Positions 62,519 to 64,000 of a stretch of DNA of 64,000 nucleotides are shown here, piece by piece (position 1 is the first letter of the stretch; each line of letters opens with the position of its first letter). Below the pieces are notes generated by a model. That model was not told where the DNA came from, made no database searches, and saw nothing but the letters and a program-made list of their open reading frames with translations. The DNA is taken from the NCBI RefSeq assembly GCF_000374085.1, contig NZ_KB893603.1:14356-78355 (forward strand). Direction: 5' to 3'. A program made the translations under genes and the position numbers. This stretch comes from Spirosoma spitsbergense DSM 19989 (GTDB lineage: Bacteria; Bacteroidota; Bacteroidia; Cytophagales; Spirosomataceae).

Positions 62519-63205
62519 TTAAACATTTTGCATCTTAAATTTCATCTCCGCCAGTTGCCAGTCAACTTCAGTGTCAATATCATGGGCTGCCAGTTCGGAG
62601 ATGATGATGCCACCCGAATTTTTGGGGATGAGTACACCGCTTTTCAGAAAGTTATCTACCCGGAAAAAGTAAAACTGTCCGGCATCGTGGTAGGCTGGCT
62701 CCAAATCCTGCGAACGCGTTAGGGCGTGCTCAGGCTGGAACCACTGCACCGTTGAATCCTGCAAACGCACGGCCCTCTGAATAGGGAAACTGAATGGCTG
62801 GACAGGATATACGGTATCGAACTGTTTCTCCGCCAGCGTTGTGAAGGCACGTTTCAATAAATCGGGCGTAACGAACGGGGCCGTTGGATACAGACAGCAG
62901 GCATACTCGAAAACCTGTTTCTGCGCTTCGTATTTCTTTAACACTTCAAGGAGCACATCCGCTGTAGTCGCGAAATCATCCGCAGTTTCAGGTTGGCGCA
63001 TGAACGGGACCGATGCTCCATAGGTACGCGCGATGTTGGCAATCCCGTTATCATCCGTCGATACCATCACTTCGCTGAACAGGCCACATTCCAGCGCGGC
63101 TTCGATGGCGTAGCCCATAATAGGTTTGCCTAGAAAAGGACGACTGTTTTTGCGGGGAATGCGTTTGCTGCCCCCCCGAGCCGGTATGATGGCTACGTTG
63201 CTCAT
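62519..63205 (-). CDS. pseF: Pseudaminic acid cytidylyltransferase
   Basis: PseF activates pseudaminic acid with CTP to CMP-Pse. The 228-residue protein starts MSNVAIIPARGGSKRIPRKN, the CTP-binding motif of the CMP-NeuNAc synthetase family. It also shows VMVSTDDNGIANIARTYGA, a CCLYPTAPFVTPDLL segment and DIDTEVDWQLAEMKF at the end. PseF is preferred over NeuA because of the neighbouring pseC and pseG. Its ATG overlaps the pseC stop by four bases (ATGA). Confidence 0.9.
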   Translation of the reverse strand: MSNVAIIPARGGSKRIPRKNSRPFLGKPIMGYAIEAALECGLFSEVMVSTDDNGIANIARTYGASVPFMRQPETADDFATTADVLLEVLKKYEAQKQVFEYACCLYPTAPFVTPDLLKRAFTTLAEKQFDTVYPVQPFSFPIQRAVRLQDSTVQWFQPEHALTRSQDLEPAYHDAGQFYFFRVDNFLKSGVLIPKNSGGIIISELAAHDIDTEVDWQLAEMKFKMQNV

Positions 63206-64000
63206 GCGTTCACTAGGCGGAGTGCCGCCCACTCCCTGACCGACTCAATCACATAGTCCTGTTCTTCATCCGTAAGCGTTGGATACATGGGCAAACTCAG
63301 GCAATGGGCATAGTAGCGTTCGGCATTGGGGAAATCGCCCGGTTTCCAGCCGAATTGCCGGTAGTAAGGCATCAGATGGACCGGAACGTAATGCACCTGC
63401 GCCATGATGTTTTTCGTCCGCAGGAAATCATACAGCCCTTTTCGGTCGTCCACCTGAATCACATACAGGTGATACGCATGATTGACGCTGTCGGGTGGAA
63501 TGATGGTGATAACATTGGTTCCGGCAAAGGCTTCGTCGTAGCGTTGGGCAATTTCCTGCCGACGGGCCAGCATAACATCGGCGCGGTTCAATTGACTTGT
63601 GCCTAAAGCCGCCTGCATATCGGTCAGGCGGTAGTTATAGCCTAATTCCTGCAGCTCCATGTACCAGCCCCCACGTTCCGGTTCGCCCGGATACAGTTCG
63701 GTCAAATCGCCGGGCTTATTGGTGATACCATGCGTGCGGAGCCGGAGTAAGTGGTTATACAGGGCTTCGTTGCTGGTTGTAATCATACCGCCTTCGCCAG
63801 CTGCGATGTGCTTAACCGGATGAAAACTGAAAATGGCCAAATCGGCTAATGAGCCATCGCCACAGCGGTGTTCCTGCTCATCTCCACCATGAAATGAGCC
63901 ACCCGGCGAGTGGCAGCTATCTTCCAGCAGCCAAAGTCCATATTCATCGGCCAATGCCCGAAACGCAGTCAAATCGACCGGGTAACCGGCGTAATCAACG
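63202..64000 (-). CDS. pseC: UDP-4-amino-4,6-dideoxy-N-acetyl-beta-L-altrosamine transaminase, partial
   Basis: The frame is open to the right edge, so the N-terminus is missing and about 266 C-terminal residues are visible. It is a DegT/DnrJ/EryC1-type aminotransferase with VDYAGYPVDLTAFRALADEY, LLEDSCHSPGGSFHG, the PLP lysine in FSFHPVKHIAAGEGGMITT and NYRLTDMQAALGTSQLN. It should be PseC, which installs the 4-amino group in pseudaminic acid synthesis. pseF follows with a four-base overlap and pseG lies further downstream; pseB, pseH and pseI are outside this window. Confidence 0.9.
   Translation of the reverse strand, partial: VDYAGYPVDLTAFRALADEYGLWLLEDSCHSPGGSFHGGDEQEHRCGDGSLADLAIFSFHPVKHIAAGEGGMITTSNEALYNHLLRLRTHGITNKPGDLTELYPGEPERGGWYMELQELGYNYRLTDMQAALGTSQLNRADVMLARRQEIAQRYDEAFAGTNVITIIPPDSVNHAYHLYVIQVDDRKGLYDFLRTKNIMAQVHYVPVHLMPYYRQFGWKPGDFPNAERYYAHCLSLPMYPTLTDEEQDYVIESVREWAALRLVNA

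Overview
The window looks like chromosome from a Bacteroidota bacterium of the Cytophagales type, most like Spirosoma. Four things point that way: type IX secretion (T9SS) C-terminal sorting domains on three large secreted proteins, promoters of the TTG-N19/20-TAnnTTTG form, start codons without Shine-Dalgarno sequences, and Bacteroidota-specific genes (DUF4295/bL38, a RemB/Wzi-type outer-membrane protein, paired TPM-domain proteins). Genus is inference. I saw no rRNA, tRNA, CRISPR array, transposase or prophage.

Layout. 1-917: truncated secreted protein made of 93-residue repeats. 1.5-5.7 kb: siroheme dehydrogenase/chelatase, FMN reductase, aldo/keto reductase, pabB-pabC. 5.8-14.9 kb: housekeeping genes (prfA, a DUF3365-like lipoprotein, a Uma2 nuclease, pdxJ-mnmH, yqeY-type, cvpA-type, rlmN, a PiT phosphate transporter, a SirB1-type protein). 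15.0-18.1 kb: nucleotide-sugar genes galE, rfbB, rfbA. 18.5-21.4 kb: a four-gene signalling-like set (small Cys protein, polytopic membrane protein, histidine kinase without a sensor domain, NarL-type regulator). 21.6-23.6 kb: lemA and two TPM proteins. 23.7-26.9 kb: gmhA, Wzi/RemB-type protein, upp. 27.1-39.1 kb: three T9SS-exported proteins (two subtilase-like, one trypsin-like) built from shared, nearly identical modules. 39.2-55.8 kb: lolA, ftsK, pyrD, cysM, a LytTR regulator, an acyl-CoA ligase, an Lrp/AsnC regulator, a TPR protein, hpt, nuoD, rpmG-DUF4295, ftsY, rimO and others. 55.8-64 kb: a GT39-like membrane protein, bshC, formyltetrahydrofolate cyclo-ligase, a beta-barrel protein, and pseudaminic-acid genes pseG, pseF and pseC (cut by the right edge).

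Cooperation. pabB-pabC supply p-aminobenzoate for folate, and the cyclo-ligase recycles folate. galE/rfbA/rfbB, gmhA and pseC/F/G feed surface polysaccharide. The three large proteins and the Wzi/RemB protein are envelope or secreted factors. LolA and FtsK serve the envelope and chromosome segregation. FtsY serves membrane targeting; RimO, RlmN, PrfA, L33 and bL38 serve the ribosome.

The most unusual structures are these. (1) Many intergenic gaps hold locus-specific inverted repeats built of short degenerate units such as GAGYGAAW. One arm lies at the end of the upstream gene (or before a divergent gene), and the pyrimidine-rich arm lies immediately before the next start codon. (2) An unnamed ~86-residue module with a conserved Cys at each end occurs eight times in the three secreted proteins. 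(3) The 18.5-21.4 kb set resembles an undescribed signalling unit.
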